Below are positions 5,569-6,092 of a stretch of DNA of 6,092 bases, piece by piece. The DNA is from Bordetella parapertussis (GTDB lineage Bacteria; Pseudomonadota; Gammaproteobacteria; Burkholderiales; Burkholderiaceae_B), in assembly GCA_945911685.1 (NCBI GenBank), contig CAMEAW010000168.1:1-6092 (forward strand), read 5' to 3'. Positions within the stretch are counted from its first letter, which is position 1, and each line of letters begins with the position of its first letter. The notes below the pieces were generated by a model. It worked only from the letters and a program-made list of their open reading frames with translations. It ran no database searches and was not told the DNA's origin. Made by a program: the position numbers and the translations under genes.

Positions 5569-5889
5569 GGAGGCCCACGTCTTGCGTTGCCATTTTCCAT
5601 CAACGTTAAAGCGGTACTGTCACACAGCACTACGCTCACGCTTATAGTTAATCAAAGGCCGTCGGAGCAACAGAGACAAGCACCTCCTCAGTCACAAGAT
5701 TCAGAAACACAATTTGTTTCGTTAACGCGCACTGAGCTCTTTAATGGGTGCCCCTTATTATTAGAATTAATGTCAAATCAGTCGGGTTTGGTATCACCGT
5801 CTGGCGTTCTTCTGTCAAACGGCGATCATGGATTAAAGGTAGGGACAAAAACTCACGAGCAGTTAATATCCCTACCGCATACCAAAAGC

Positions 5890-5917
5890 AAAAAACCTGA
5901 GATTTCGGCACCTCAGG
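5890..5917 (-). terminator. Intrinsic terminator on the minus strand
   Basis: Read on the - strand, CCTGAG pairs with CTCAGG across a 10-base loop and is followed at once by TTTTTT and, after GC, TTTT. This is a good Rho-independent terminator for a transcript arriving from the right. No - strand gene is visible between here and the window edge, so the gene it serves would lie beyond 6092. Confidence 0.55.
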
Positions 5918-6055
5918 CGGTTTGTGATGTTGTCACTGTTTCCCCGCCAAGAAGTACTTTTAACTATTTGATTTATATAGAAAAAGTCAAAAATAATAAA
6001 AATAAAGATACATTCTAAGACACACTCTTGGCACTGTATGTAGCTGATTTAATAA

Positions 6056-6087
6056 GGACAATGCTGGACAACGCTTAAAGCTAAAGC
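6056..6087 (+). repeat. Short tandem repeats at the window edge
   Basis: GGACAATGCT (6056-6065) is followed directly by GGACAACGCT (6066-6075), one mismatch in ten, and then TAAAGC occurs twice in tandem (6076-6087). The array may continue past the window. No function is assigned. Confidence 0.4.
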
Positions 6088-6092
6088 GCTAT

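Larger units (their letters stand above)
5419..6092. other. Right-hand region without a supported gene
   Basis: This 674-bp stretch has no convincing complete gene. It holds a strong hairpin (5461-5488), a short coding-like - strand frame (5422-5568), a - strand terminator (5890-5917), an AT-rich tract at about 5955-6015, and tandem repeats at the edge. A + strand frame runs open from just after the channel stop to 6018, but it has no ATG, no ribosome site and no recognisable protein pattern, and it crosses the opposite-strand terminator. Several short - strand frames interrupted by stops between about 5620 and 5890 read like weakly coding sequence and could be a decayed gene. Confidence 0.5.

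Noticed and set aside
5587..6018. A 143-codon + strand frame from TTG
   Set aside because: No ribosome site, weak start, no recognisable pattern, Asn/Lys-rich tail from an AT-rich tract, and it runs through a minus-strand terminator.
6054..6075. AAGGA followed by ATG at 6061 as a gene start
   Set aside because: The frame stops after five codons (TAA at 6076), and the ribosome site is only 2 bases from the ATG.
1..6092. CRISPR array, insertion sequence or transposase
   Set aside because: No regularly spaced repeats, terminal inverted repeats or recognisable transposase were found on either strand.

Overview
The window looks like a proteobacterial, probably betaproteobacterial, chromosome segment of moderate GC content. 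This rests on the RibD/RibE pair, a CCA-encoding tRNA-Ser and the Gram-negative secretion and lysis signals. No taxon-specific marker is present, so the assignment is an inference.

Left part (1-2137): the 3' end of ribD is followed after 1 bp by a complete ribE (riboflavin synthase), both on the + strand. Facing them tail to tail, with only 2 bp between stop codons, is a two-gene operon on the - strand. It encodes two homologous half-length ChrA-type transporter proteins whose stop and start codons overlap (TGATG).

Middle part (2138-3054): a tRNA-Ser(GGA) gene with a GC-rich discriminator promoter and a hairpin terminator, then about 700 bp of intergenic and remnant DNA. Inside it, two overlapping +1-shifted frames resemble the end of a phage inner-membrane spanin (Rz) and an Rz1-like outer-membrane spanin lipoprotein. 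Both have lost their 5' ends. This suggests an old prophage scar beside the tRNA.

Right part (3055-5418): the most notable gene, a 787-residue secreted and membrane-anchored protein. It joins a type I periplasmic solute-binding domain (LivJ/Peripla_BP_6-like) to a complete prokaryotic pentameric ligand-gated ion channel (extracellular beta domain plus four membrane helices). It reads as a receptor channel in which a nutrient-type binding protein is covalently stacked on a Pro-loop channel. The gene has its own ribosome binding site and a pair of 12-bp direct repeats upstream, and appears to be monocistronic.

Tail (5419-6092): no convincing gene. It holds a strong hairpin after the channel gene, a short coding-like open frame on the - strand, a good - strand terminator that implies a leftward gene beyond the window edge, an AT-rich tract, and short tandem repeats at the edge. 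The left genes are ordinary core metabolism and transport. The tRNA-to-channel stretch looks accessory.
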